Positions 1-11,066 are shown, numbered from the stretch's first letter. The stretch is 64,000 bases of DNA from Trichosporon coremiiforme (GCA_039545355.1 BCJJ01000001.1:299760-363759), one strand, 5' to 3'. Program-made: numbers and translations. The notes: generated from the sequence alone by a model not told the origin.

Positions 1-322
1 CGAAGCCATCATACCCACCGGAGCATTTAATCTTGCGTTCGCGACATCGGTCACAGGCGCGCGACACGTTCTTCCTCTTCCTTTTCGCCGCCCTTGATCC
101 GCCGCCGTCGCCGCCCGCATCGCTCGCGACGTTGTTCGGCCCGTCCTGCGTCGGTGCATCGTCGCTGTCAGACGACTCGTGCCCGACGTCGAAATCGTCG
201 TGCTGCTCGTCCCCGTCCGAACTCGAGGTGTGGGGCCGCTGCGCCACCGCGTTGGAGCTGCCGGTTGCGCTGCTGGTGCCGGCGAGGCGGAGTGAATGTG
301 TTGGCTCGGCGACTGCGCTCAT
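1..322 (-). CDS. Zn2Cys6 zinc-cluster transcription factor, 5' end only
   Basis: The frame opens at an ATG at 322 and reads leftward without a stop to the window edge (107 codons). Residues 1-80 are low-complexity, rich in Ser, Asp and Gly. A basic stretch (KRKRKN) then leads into ACDRCRERKIKCSG, which is the first half of a fungal zinc binuclear cluster (Cys-x2-Cys-x6-Cys). In this family the six Cys bind two zinc ions and contact CGG half-sites, and the protein acts in the nucleus. The last three Cys and the regulatory domain lie outside the window, so the target pathway is unknown. The start is the only ATG upstream of the cluster in this frame that I could find. Confidence 0.88.
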   Translation of the reverse strand, partial: MSAVAEPTHSLRLAGTSSATGSSNAVAQRPHTSSSDGDEQHDDFDVGHESSDSDDAPTQDGPNNVASDAGGDGGGSRAAKRKRKNVSRACDRCRERKIKCSGGYDGF

Positions 323-1084
323 AGTGAGCGCTTTTTCGGTTTGCCTAGTCGCCTAGTCGAGTAGGAGAGGTGACTGACGCGGGAGCAGCGGGAAAAGCAG
401 AAAGTCGAGCTCGCCGCGATCGCTTGTCTCGTCAATCGATCGCGCTAGCGGTGAGTGAGCGGCAATAACCGACGCAGCTCGGCCTACATCCAGGTGGGGG
501 CCGGAGGCATGATCCGGTTTCGGGTATTCCTCGGATCGGAAGTGTGCACCGAGTGCTTCAACCGTGGGAGACTCGACCGCTGCTTACGTACTGCCTGTGT
601 CGTAGGCGTTAAGCAGGGTGGGCGGGGTGAGCCCCGCGAGTCCTCCAGCTCCAGGCGCAGGCACAGGCGGAGGCGGTGGGTGAGATCAGCATCCACCGCA
701 GAAAGCAGTCACGTACGAGGCAACGACCAGCCACCGCAGAGTAGGTCCTCCAACGCCAATTCTGCCGCCCAAGGGGCTACTCATACAGCCAAGGAGAGGT
801 CGTACCTTCGCCCGTACGTGCGCATCGGCCAGAAATGGTGCGGGTGTGACTCCCCAGGTACCCAGGGCCGCATGATCATCGATGTCACGCCCCGGCCTCG
901 TGCCATCCGCGCCTGGGCAGAGGGCTCAAAGGTTCCCGCCTACATCTTGGAAATGCACTCTTCTTCTCACTCCTCCTCTCGCCGCAGCCCCGACGTCGAC
1001 ATCGACGTCCGCCTCTACGAAGAGGCACATCCATCCACACCCACCCCTCGCCGTGGCCAAGACCGAGATCGGCACGCCGATTAA
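323..1084. other. Intergenic region, possible promoter and 5' leader
   Basis: The region lies between the divergently placed zinc-cluster gene and the small gene that follows on the plus strand. Open frames on both strands (for example 455-1084 plus) are Arg/Ser-rich and look like chance frames of GC-rich DNA. The first exon of the next gene may hide here: ATGs stand at 882 and 953, but I could not find a convincing splice junction linking them to it. Confidence 0.5.
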
Positions 1085-2091
1085 ACGGATCGAACGGCCG
1101 ACACCCGGGACGACGCAGCCTGCATCCCGAAGCGCACTAAGGATCACGCTTCCACTGGCGCAACTGGCGCATCGGAACCATCGGGATCGCACTTCACCTC
1201 ACGCTCGCACCCGCACGCACAGGCAGCGCAGGTGCACGCCAAGTCTTCTCGTGCGACTCGTAGTACAGCTCAAAACGCAAATCCCCGTCCGTCGTTGCGA
1301 GATCCCTCGTACTCGCCCAAAGCGGCCCCCTCGCCTCGAACTCAGCATACCGGCTACTCCCTGCGTACCGGGCGGCCACCGTCGCTACCCCTCTCGCCGG
1401 CACCCTCGGCGCGTTCTCTCGACGTAGAGATCTTCTACGACCCGGTCGACCCGCACGGCCGCATCGCGCAGGCGCTTCTCAGCTCCGCCTCCTCGTCCTC
1501 ACTCGAAGCCCTCGTTGTCCCAGGGACACCGCGCTCGAAATCTTCGAGGGTTTCCTGGAAACTCAAGCCCGGCTCCGCTCGATCGAAGAAAGTCATGAGC
1601 AAGCTCCGCACCGCACCCCCAGGCGTTGCGCCGACGCTGCACCCGAGTATCATTGCGTATCGGCAGCAGCTGGCGAAGACGAAGGGCCTGATCTCGGAGA
1701 TCGCATTCGGGGAGGCGAACGACCGCGAACTGAGGCTCAAGATCCACAAGGCCTTTAGCGCCGTCGAGCCCTTCGCAGTTCTCGACCCAGAGTACACGGC
1801 TGTGCTTCAGAGTCTCGAGTACGAATCCCTGAAGCATCTCAGTGAGGACCTCGAGCGCCTCCTCATCCGCTGGCATCCCGTAAGTGAACCCGTTTGAGAA
1901 GGAAACTGGGGAGACGAAAGCACTTATGAGCTAATAGACAGGACAAGGCGCCGAAACTGCCCACGCCCCCCGAGACGCCCGATCTTAAGGAGACTGCGTC
2001 GCGACTGGGGTCGCACCCCGCGTCCGCTAGGTCAGCCGCCAGCGAAGTCCCGGCCAAGAAGGGCTTCCTCGCCAAGTTCAAATGCACTTGA
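1085..2091 (+). CDS. Unrecognised protein, 5' end unresolved
   Basis: A single frame is open from 1085 and spliced at 1880-1941 (62 nt, GTAAGT donor, TAGACAG acceptor) into a last exon of 50 codons ending at 2091. The N-terminal part is Ser/Pro/Thr-rich and probably disordered. From about 1640 the composition becomes that of a folded helical domain, with alternating charged and hydrophobic residues (for example ECD-like runs around LSEDLERLLIRW). The protein ends in a basic Lys/Phe-rich tail. No in-frame ATG exists before 1595, so either an upstream exon is missing from this model or translation begins at 1595. I do not recognise the family. Confidence 0.5.
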
Positions 2092-2519
2092 GCTGCCGGT
2101 CAGCGGGGACTAGCTGCTGTGAGCAGCTCACGGCGTCGCGACTGCCCGCGCGCCTGCGACGGCCGTTGTATCTCATTCCCATCTCCCCATATCATCTCAT
2201 CGATCCCATCCCGTAACTCCATCTCTCATCTCGTGTCTCCAGCTTGTGTTCGTTACCGTTGCATCAGTACTCTATAGATAAACCTGTTCTCTGCACAGAT
2301 ATTCTCAACCGCAACATCCTCACCGCAGTCGAGGCTGAGGTGTGCACTGCACGTGAAAAAGCTCAAAAAGTCGTGCGATTCTGCACGATGCGATGGTGCA
2401 ATGGGGGAAATTCGTTTACCCGAGCCGCTCCTCGTGCTCAAGCTCATGAGCAGGAACTTCAGGGAACCCTCAGCGCGCTGATTTTCATTGGTAGCCGGAG
2501 CGCCAAGTCTAAGGGAAGA
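2092..2519. other. Convergent intergenic region
   Basis: These 428 nt separate the 3' ends of two converging genes. I see no tRNA, repeat or coding exon. Several short T-rich runs could serve 3'-end formation for either gene. Confidence 0.5.
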
Positions 2520-4617
2520 TTACAAGTCCAGGGCCTTCGCGAGGCGCTGTAACGCCAGTTCCAACGTGGGCCTGTCGAGCGAGAATGTCACGCGCAGCCA
2601 GCCAGGCTCGGGGTGGTGGTACGCGCCGCCCATGCCCTGGATGTCAGCTGCCACTGCTGTATGTAGCTTGAACGAGAATGTCACAACTTGGTCGCAGCCT
2701 TGTCGCAAAATGGAGGAAACCGATGGAGAAGGAGGATGGAACGGAGTGGTGGGTGGTCTGGAGGGAGAGTTCGTGACAGTGGCAGAAAGGAAGGGATGGG
2801 GACAGTGCGAGAACGCGCAGGGGAGACAGCAGTGGAGGCGCGATTGAGACAGGAAGACAGCAAGACGAGACATCAGACGATGGCTTGTATGCGTTTCGTT
2901 ACTCGTGCCAGATCCACTGGAATCAACAAACCACGAGATCCGCCGGCCGCCGTGTTCCGCGCCACAAGTCGTGCACACATCACAGCGGGCATTGAGCTTC
3001 GGTGCGATCGGTGCGCGTCGCGGATCTAGATCTGCGAAGCTCGGTCCGCTCTTCCGTCCTTCCTCGAACACATCTGTTCCCCGTGCTCGCCCTCCCCCGC
3101 ATGCATCACCTTCTTCCAACCGACTCCATTCTTCCAGCATCGACTAGTCGTTGACTCACCACAAGCACTCCACACGGCACGCTCTTGATTGCAATGTCCT
3201 TCTCGTCCTCAAAGGTCTTGATGTTGAGCCGCTCGCGCACGTCGACGAGCATGAAGTGTCCCGCGTTGCTCTGCTGCGGCTTCATGCCGCGGTCCTCGAA
3301 CCACTTCCTCATGAACGCGGCCGAATCAGCGAGGCGGCGCTGGTTCTCGCCGATCAGCCTCTTGAACGCTTTGTCATCGTTCAAGAGGGCCGACACGAGG
3401 CAGTCGGCCGGCGACGAAACTGGAGGTCAGCTCAAAGCACCTTGGTATTTAACTGGAGACCCACCCTTCATGAGGAACACGCTCTGCATCATGCACCGCA
3501 GCAGGAAGGGGTTGTGCTGCGAGATGACTGCTCCGAGGCGGAAGCCGTTGATCCCAAAATCCTTGCTGAACGAGTACACGATGTGCAGCCTTGAGCGGTC
3601 AAACTTCTTGCCCGTCTCCTTCTCGACGTCCAGGGACAACATGCTGATGAACGGGGGCGCATCGGGGATGTCTGCCGTCAGCTTGCATGAACCACTTTCA
3701 AGCTTAACGTACTCGGATTGTCGAACACGGACAGGGCATAGATCTCGTCCGAGATCAGGTGCAGGTCATGCCGCTCGCAGAAGAGCCCGTACGCCGCCAG
3801 CGTCTCGCGGTCATAAGTCCGCCCGTAAGGGTTGTGCGGCGAGCAGAGCATGACGGCGCGGACGGTGATGCCGTCCCTCTCTGCGCGCTCGAGTTCCTGC
3901 TCGAGGTGCACATCGACCTCGCGCGGCGTGAAGACGTCCTCGAGTGGGATCGGGGCGGGGAGAATCTTGGCCCCAGAGCGCGCGACCATGTTCACGTCGA
4001 AGCCGTTGTAGTGCGGGCCAGCGAGGAGGACGCCCTCTCCCGGATCGAGCAGGGCTGCGATCAGCTGGTCGAGCACGCTACTCGCGCCCGGGCCCGAGAC
4101 GATGTCGTCCGGCTTGACTGGTTGAAGAGGGGCAAAGTTATCGTTCCACATTTTGGCGATGGCGGAGTGCAGGCGCCGCGACCCGCTCGACTGCGTGCCG
4201 TACGTCAGGTCGTAGGGCTGGAGCTCCTTGATCGCCCCTTTGAAGTACTCCAGGTACTCGTGCGTCAGAAGCGTGTTCTCCGCGATGCCGAGGTTGATGA
4301 GCCCGTCCGGGTTCTCGTCCTTGTCGTACGCTGGGGTCAGCTGAGGAATCGTTCTCCTGAAATCGCTAAAGCTGGTCGTCTGCCTCACAGTTGCGAATGA
4401 TCAGGTCCAGCTTCTCCCCAATCTCCTGCACCGGGTTCGCCTGCGCGCGCTTGCTCAGCCGGCAACCCTTGTACGCCGCCTGCTCGTCCTCGAACAGGCC
4501 CGTCACGGCCGCATTCCGAATCGGGAGCGAGGCGGACGCAGACGGCGCCGGCTTCGCCTTCTCGACCTCGTGCAGCGTCGTGCTCGCCAGGTTCTCCGAG
4601 AGCTCGTCGGTCGTCAT
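2520..4617 (-). CDS. Fold-type I PLP aminotransferase (ACC synthase-like)
   Basis: Five exons (4617-4389, 4330-3713, 3671-3465, 3419-3160, 2636-2520) join to exactly 477 codons (476 aa). The mature frame shows hallmarks of class I/II aminotransferases: PDGLINLGIAEN near the N terminus, GPHYNGFD, the CSPHNPYGRTYD turn that places the Asn contacting PLP, SDEIYA, and the Schiff-base lysine in SFSKDFG at about residue 318. The end EPGWLRVTFS is typical of the 1-aminocyclopropane-1-carboxylate synthase branch. Fungal members often act as amino-acid transaminases and do not necessarily make ethylene precursor, so the substrate is not assigned. The last intron (2637-3159) is 523 nt, about ten times the usual length here; its junctions are phase 0 and give GVLV-GMGGAYHHPEPGW, as expected for the family. 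Confidence 0.9.
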
Positions 4618-4973
4618 GGTGGTCGTGGGGTGTCGTTCAGATGGAAAGTGTAAAATAGTCGAAAGTCGTTGATAGGCGAGAGTTAGGTTCCAGAGGACGA
4701 GTTCGGTGCAATGTCGAAATTCCAATGTTACCCACAACAGACGCACGACATCGAGTAATGGTGGAGTGGGCGTCGGAGTTGCCCGGCCGGACGGGCGGGC
4801 GTCAGTGGCGATCACGTGATGGGCACCTTCTATGACGAGCTCAGTGCGGGAGATTGCGGCGTCTTATCTCAGCGTCTCACTGGATCAGCAGGCTTGCGCA
4901 CCGCGTAGTGCATGCAGCTCAGACGTCTGTTAATGGGCTAAGGGTTGCTGGAAGCGCTTGTAGCGTTCAGTGG
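4618..4973. other. Upstream region of the aminotransferase gene
   Basis: These 356 nt lie between the aminotransferase start and the stop of the intron-dense locus on the same strand. I see no convincing promoter element or gene. Confidence 0.4.
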
Positions 4974-7460
4974 CTAAGTTGCCGAGACTTGCGCGGCTCG
5001 TGAGATCATCGAAGCCCGAAATAGCCTGGACGGCTTCGGCTTGTTGCCTCGGCGAATTCGTGGACGGTCAAGCAGTGAGTGCTGAGATGCCGCGTTCATC
5101 ATCGGGGCGCGCCTCAGCTCACCTCCTCGTATAGGGGGCGTGAAACATTCGTGCACTGCAAGTTGAACGTCATCTGAGTCCAAACACTATTGCGACCCCG
5201 TACTCTCGTGTGATCATGAGCGGCTGGTCGTCAGCTCGTAATCCAGGTTGGTACGGCAGCTGACCAAACACGCTCCGAACAAGACAGGACGTCAGTTTGT
5301 TACTAGACTCTGCACAGCTGACCTTCTTGCTGGCTGTGTCCACAGCAGCAGTGGCGCCCGGAGGAGACGAGGAACGGGCTGGTTGTGTGCTAGAGTTCTC
5401 CGAAATCTAACCTCATCTTGTTGCTGGTCCCTCGCGCGAGTCTGTCCCTTGAGATCAGCCGTTACCTAGGGGATCTAGTTTGAACTGAACGTGAGCTAAG
5501 AGCAACCGTCTCCAGAGCTCACATCGTCACTGGCAATAGCCTGTCCTTTCATCCCGGTCTTCGAACAGCGTTCGCATGATGGCGTAGTCGACGAGCAGCG
5601 CCGTGCCAACTCTGGAGTGAGCTATGCTTCTCGTCCACATAGCTCACCAGGGATCTCGAGAAGAATCCTAGCCATAGCGACTGTGTACCAGGACTGAGAG
5701 TCAGCTTTGCAGACTCGCCACGCAGCTCACTCCCATGGCCGTGTGGCCCTGAATCAATGGAGCGTGCTGGTCGTTAGCTCGTGTACGATGACGTGGCAGC
5801 TCACGGAGCCACGGCGGCTGGAAGTTAACTTATACGACTGGCTCTTCGACAGCTGACGTACCTTCTTCTCTCCAATTATGCGCCAAGCGTGAAGTTAGGA
5901 GGGAGGCTGGTGGTTAGCTGTTCAGCACGACGACCCAGCTCACAGGTTAATGCTGCGGTCTGGATGTCAGTTTTCGAGAGGCGCGGAAAGCTGCCTCGCC
6001 TCCTCTCCCATTTACCAGATTACTGGGCGAAAGACACTGATCCACCTGCTGATTGTCAGCTACCACTGTACGACTTTTAACAGCTCAGGCGTCACTGGCC
6101 GCATACAGACCGGGCACCTTGTAAACCAGCATCTTGGTGCCGGACGCAGGGCGTGATGGAACTGAAGCGCTATTGTCTGGAATGGCCATACTGGGATGAG
6201 CTCAAGTCTCACAGCCTGAAAGCTCACCTTGTACCGGGGATGCCATCAAGCCACGGAGAGCGTTTCCGATCTGGTGGTCAGCTTGCGCAGACCACTGCCG
6301 AAGGTACACGCAGCCGGATTTTGGTATGTCCTGACTTGCGTCGATGGCTCGTGATGGTGTTTTCGGTTTGCCTGGACGTTAGCTGGTTGATTCTGATGAT
6401 ACAGCTTACTGTCTAGAGCGCGAGGTCGTCAAATGCTGGAAGTCAGCTCGACGCAGCTTCGGAAGCGGACTTGGAGGACTGGTCGTCAGCTTTGGCCCTC
6501 ATCCAGACAGCTTACTGGCTCAGCCGGCCAGCCTGCTTCAGGTAGGCCCGTCTACTAGCTCGTAGAATGCCTCACTGGTGAAACTGCCTGTCAGCGTGGG
6601 CTCTAACCGAACAGCTCACGGTATGCATGGCCGCCGAATTCTTCGCATGAGTCGAATGGCGGCGAGAAGTCCGTTCAGTCACGGAGGACGAATTCACGAA
6701 GGACCGGCAGGGGCGTGGACTGGGGGAGGACTGCGTGTCAGCCCTAGAGCACAGCACCGTTTGGCAAGCTTCTCACCCTGAGCGCACATGCATGCAGTGC
6801 GGAACACTGGGAATCAGCTACGTTGCAAGCGCAATAGCTCACCTCACCTGTCGGTGCAGTCGAGCCAGATCGCCGGAAGAAGACAGGGTTGATGGGTGTT
6901 GGTTGCCACTGGGAGACGGCCAAGCGTCGACGATGAGTGATGGACAAATTAAGGATGGAGGCAACCTTAGCTCCAGCTTTTAAACCTACACCACGCTTCT
7001 GAAGACAGAGTGCTGTGTTTTCCAGGAGATTCCAAGTGGTGCAGAGTCCGGTGAGGAGGGTGCACAGGCGAAGAAAGACCTTGCACCCTCGCCGCCTTCT
7101 GAACCAGGCTTTCAGCATACGCACCCCTGTGTGTCTGCAAGACGGAAGGCGTAGGAGCAGAGGAACCATGAAGGGCTTGATGTAGTGTCCGCAGCTGGTG
7201 TGTAGCTCCCTCGCCCGCGTCGAGCGACTCCTGGCACCGACTGCCTTCACACTCCCATCAATCTGAAACAGTTGCCGCTCCTCAGGGAAGGCCGTGCGTC
7301 CTCAGTCAGATGCCACAAGATACGCAGATAGCATGAGAGCCGAGGGAGCCTTATTGTGCAGCCCCTCAACAGACCTGCGTGTTTGTACCTGTCGCCCCGC
7401 CAGCGTGCACACGCCCTGTCCAGCTGCAAGGGTCTGGGAGGTGGGTAGGTCAAAGCTCAC
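4974..7460 (-). CDS. Intron-dense locus, unrecognised product (model incomplete)
   Basis: No long open frame crosses this stretch, but the minus strand repeats the same intron signature over and over: a GTGAGCT or GTAAGCT donor, an AGCTGAC or AGCTAAC branch site, and a CAG acceptor 36-56 nt later. Clear examples are 6807-6842, 6575-6619, 6479-6515, 6372-6409, 6271-6307, 6191-6227, 5960-6015, 5907-5943, 5818-5861, 5767-5804, 5694-5730, 5612-5647, 5485-5522 and 5082-5122. Exons between them are tiny: 5805-5817 is 13 nt and 5731-5766 is 36 nt. Several consecutive exons stay open with consistent phase (for example 6478-6410 into 6371-6308, and 5766-5731 into 5693-5648). Other joins meet a stop, such as the TGA at the start of the exon ending at 6574. 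The 5' end is probably among frames at 6744-7460 but no start is certain. It may be a live gene or a recently decayed one; I do not recognise the protein. Confidence 0.4.
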
Positions 7461-8184
7461 CGAGAGACTCAATAATGAATGAACCGAGATAACGAACCTT
7501 AGACCACTGAGGGACTCTCCGCACCAGAGTTCTAGAACAATGATGATCAGCTGTACGGCCATCAAGCCTTCGCCACTCAAATCACGCGCCTCGTGCATCG
7601 AGGTGTGACCGTAACGGGGATGAACAACAAGTTCCTCTGCGTTGCTGGCCGACACAAGCGGACGCTTCCCTTTGGCGGTTGACGTGGCTTGTCCGACACT
7701 GGCCTCACAGGGCTCCCATGGGCGCACACAGATCCAGCCACCAACTCGAGGGCGTAAGAGAGCGGAGGAGCTCAGAGGTGTCGCGGCAGTGTGGCAAGTG
7801 TCTTGGCGGTGCCAGAAAGCACGCAGCTGTGTGTTCGGCCTGTCCATCAGGCTTCGGGGGCATGTCTCTTTGGGGGTGAGTGCAACGGCGGAGGCTGAGT
7901 TCACGACGGCGACGGACTCTGATGGACAGGTGCGTCGTGGCCAGTGTGTCCTCACGCCCCCCTGCTCTTGCATGGTCACTGTATCCCCCTCATTCGCATT
8001 TTCACTTCCTCTCCTTCCCATTATCCTCCAACAATCCCTTTCTTGATTCACCTTCCCATCTCCCAAGTTATCCTTGACAGCTTAGATTTTTCGACTTAGC
8101 AGTGGCCAAAGGGTTTAACAGAGCGCTCCCAAGTAAGTAGCACTTGCGCCACCTCATCATCACCAGTGCTGATGGTAGCTTGCC
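7461..8184. other. Region upstream of two divergent transcription units
   Basis: A minus-strand frame of 254 codons (8066-7302) covers most of this stretch and overlaps the 5' part of the intron-dense locus, so it could hold that gene's first exon. Its composition is unremarkable and I cannot confirm it. The right end is the pyrimidine-rich leader of the next plus-strand gene. Confidence 0.35.
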
Positions 8185-10231
8185 ATGTCGGATCCACCGG
8201 CGTTGCCTCCTTGTGGAGGTGACGCTCCTAGTGAAAGGGACTATCAAAGTGAATTGGACGCCATCTTCACCCAGACGGCTGAGTTGGAGGTCATGGCGGA
8301 AGCTCGCAACGTCTCCGTTACCGACCTGGTGGCAGAGTACGACCGGAGCACTTACCAGCTTCAGTGGCCGCGACACCCGCCGCCCTTGCATCCTCCCGTT
8401 GAATGGCCTGTGCCTCCTCCCGCTCTGGCTGGGCCCCGCGCAGCGGGGGAGAATTTCGCCATCGAGGCCACTGCCTTGCAGAACCGCATCCAGAACCTCA
8501 ACTCCACCCGGGACATCGCCTACGGCTTGGGCCGCCTCCCTCAACCCTTCGCAACCGTTCATCCCAGGTGGCTTTCGGAACCGCGTGGATTTGAGTACCA
8601 TGCCATCCTCATTGGCGGCCCTGCTCTCGGCAACATGGTCGGTGACTCTGAGCGTAGCCTCACTGCCGCCGTTGAGGGGGTAGCGGAGAGGGAGCGCACC
8701 GGTGCTCCCGATGCTCCCGCTCCCGCCCTCAACGCTCGGTTCTTGGACTCAGACTCGAGCTCGTCCAAATCTGAGTCCGAGGAGACCGAGGATGAGTCGA
8801 CTATCGTCGATGTCGAACACGAGTCCCCCCTGACCGATTTGTCGGACTCGTCTGGGTCAGATAGTGGAGGCATGACTACCAATCAGCCTCAGCCTCAGAC
8901 TCCCTGCGACTTTGGTGACAGCTCTGACCCGCCTGGAGTGTCTCATGTTGTGATGGTGGGCACGGCCGCACGGCCTGCCGGGTCGGTTGACAACCCTTCT
9001 GAGCTAACTTCGCAGCACGCTGATTCTCATCGGGTGTATCCGGCTGCTGGCTCTTCAGCACCCAGGTCTGCGCCAGCTGGGTCCGGTGCTGCGCACGCTG
9101 CTGTTGGATCTGCTGCTACACATGGGGCGTTAGTTGCTTCTGGCTCTGGTCCCCCTCTTGTTGGTCCCACTGGTTCTGCTGCTGCTGGTGCTGTGCACGC
9201 AGTGGTTGGCCCCACTGTGCCTGTTCCTACTGCTCCAGCTACGGCCCGCCAGGTGCCCAACCACCAGACAGGCCGGGGAACTTCCAGACATGAAGCTGTG
9301 GCCGACGCAGTTGACGCTGGAGCTTCTGCCTCAACCGGCTCTGCTGCGTCTTCGCAAGGACAGAGAGAGCTTAAGCGCGGTCTTGATGACAACCCCCAAC
9401 TTTCCCTCGACAACAACCCGGGCCCAAGCACCAAACCTCGACTTCGCAGGCTGCCGGTGCAGGACCGCTCCCAGGCTCAACGCCTGCCTGCTCAACGTCC
9501 TCTTCCCGCCCAGTACCAGCCTTCGCCACAGCCTCGGCTTCAGCCTCCACAGGATCTTCGAGGCTTACAAGCCGTCGCCGGCGCGACAGCTATGACCCAG
9601 GTTCCCCAAGTGCAGGTTGAGCCTCCGACTCCTGTTCGGCCAGACGGGCTGCCTGGCCTTGGCCCGGCTGGGGGACTGCCTCTGGCTGAATCTCAACTCT
9701 GGGCGGGGGAGATGGGAAAGCATTATCGGGCGGTGCTCCTGGAGAACGTGAGCAACATGTGGATGACCATCGACAGCCGGAACGGCTGTCTGTACGTGAA
9801 CGGCCAATGTGGTGAGCGCACGTTTGTCACGCGTGTCGAGTACCGCAACATCAAGGGGATCAAGGTGAGTGTCCTTGCAGCTAGAAGCGTGCACCAAGCT
9901 TAGCTAACGTTAGCGCACCGAAACGAACGGCTTCTTCCGCTTCGACATCCGCACCCACGCTGACTGCGACGCACAAGTGGCCATCACCAACGACGTGTCT
10001 AAAACCTGGTACTCTGCAGTGTACCGCGGACCGATCACGCTTTGGGAGAGCAAGCACGTGAGGTGCCGTAACAGAGGACGAACTGACACGCAGTCTTCTC
10101 ACATCCGCCACTTCCATGCGTTCATGCTCGACCTGGCGAAATACGTCGAGCACTTTTGGGAGGTCAACAGCGCTATAACGTCCGCTAAGCAGGCTTCGCA
10201 GCCTGTCTACCAGAACTACACCTGGCAGTAG
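8185..10231 (+). CDS. Unrecognised 653-aa protein with disordered middle
   Basis: Three exons (8185-9864, 9914-10057, 10094-10231), all joined in phase 0, give 654 codons. Intron 1 (49 nt) has GTGAGT and a GCTAACGTTAG end; intron 2 is 36 nt. Residues 1-175 look partly folded. Residues about 185-235 are Ser/Asp/Glu-rich, which suggests phosphorylation. Residues about 260-520 are Ala/Gly/Pro/Gln-rich and probably disordered. The last 140 residues look like a compact domain with Trp, Cys and aromatic residues (NMWMTIDSRNGCLYVNG; ending QNYTWQ). No signal peptide or membrane segment is seen. I know no family that matches, and give no function. Confidence 0.75.
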
Positions 10232-10423
10232 TGAGGCGGGAATCGGTTGGTGGCGTGAGGGCGGAGTTTTGGGTTTTCAGCAAAAAACACACCAAAATAA
10301 CAAAAAAAAGGACTCGAATCCATGAACAAGTGGCTGTTCCACCGTTTACTTGCGATAAACCACCGACGACGACTTCTGCTTGACGGCTGGACATCTTTTT
10401 AATCGATTCATTTATCGCGTACC

Positions 10424-10495
10424 TGTTGTTGCTGTTGTTGCTGTTGTTGCTGTTGTTGCTGTTGTTGTAACTGTGTTGTTGTTGTTGTTGTGTGT
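10424..10495. repeat. TGTTGTTGC minisatellite running into (TGT)n
   Basis: A 9-nt unit TGTTGTTGC is repeated about five times and followed, after a short break, by a pure TGT run. It lies 190 nt past the stop of the plus-strand gene, in the gap between that gene and the converging secreted-protein gene. It is likely to vary in length between strains. Confidence 0.9.
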
Positions 10496-10547
10496 GCTTC
10501 CCTCACATCGTACGTTGCCAACATAGGCAGAATCCGAGTTCATCACG

Positions 10548-11066
10548 CTAACATGCAGTGTATGGCCGCGCTGGAACTGCAAGGCTTGTACTGGCCTTCG
10601 TGGGGGCTAGTGCTTGTGTCGGCGTAGTCCTTGTGGCTCTGGTCCTTTGGTCCAGGGCCTCCTTCGCTTTGAGTACATGGCGGGCTCGTTGGACTGTCCG
10701 ATCTTGGGCCGACACCAACCACTCCCTGATGGAGCAGGGCCCGCCTGTGACCCTGGCGCTCCGGGGACTCGTAAACAAGTACGCAGGCGTGGCTTCAGAC
10801 CAAGCCCAGCTGCTGTGGAGTACCTCGCGCTTCTCGTACTGCGCGTTCGGACACGAGCCAATACCCTGACGTTTGGCCAGAGTCACATCGTGCGCCTGCA
10901 CAACTTCGTAGACTGTGTTACCCAGGCGCATTGTGTCCCCCCTCGGGGCGGTCTCCAGCCACGAATGCAGCTCCTGATGCTGTTGGGGGTGGAGATCAGC
11001 GTCTCGCTCGACTGCCATGCCGAGGGTGACGGGTAGAAGTGTAATGAGGGTATGGAAGGGGAGCAT
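10548..11066 (-). CDS. Small secreted protein with Kex2 site, paralogue of the 23.4-kb gene
   Basis: The 172-residue frame begins with a hydrophobic signal peptide (MLPFHTLITLLPVTLG) and a propeptide ending in TLAKR, a Lys-Arg site of the Kex2 type. The mature part starts QGIGSCPNAQYEK. This whole prepro arrangement and the start of the mature domain match the protein at 23370-24071, so the two are paralogues. After about 30 mature residues the similarity stops; here the remainder is Arg/Thr/Ala-rich and lacks the Cys-rich domain of the relative, which suggests truncation or rearrangement. An ATG at 11144 would add 26 residues, but it lies only about 10 nt from the TATA box, so 11066 is the better start. 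Confidence 0.6.
   Translation of the reverse strand: MLPFHTLITLLPVTLGMAVERDADLHPQQHQELHSWLETAPRGDTMRLGNTVYEVVQAHDVTLAKRQGIGSCPNAQYEKREVLHSSWAWSEATPAYLFTSPRSARVTGGPCSIREWLVSAQDRTVQRARHVLKAKEALDQRTRATRTTPTQALAPTKASTSLAVPARPYTAC

Noticed and set aside
10303..10375. tRNA-like T loop (GATTCGAGTCC) on the minus strand
   Set aside because: The flanking bases do not form a T stem or an acceptor stem, and no D or anticodon arm is present.
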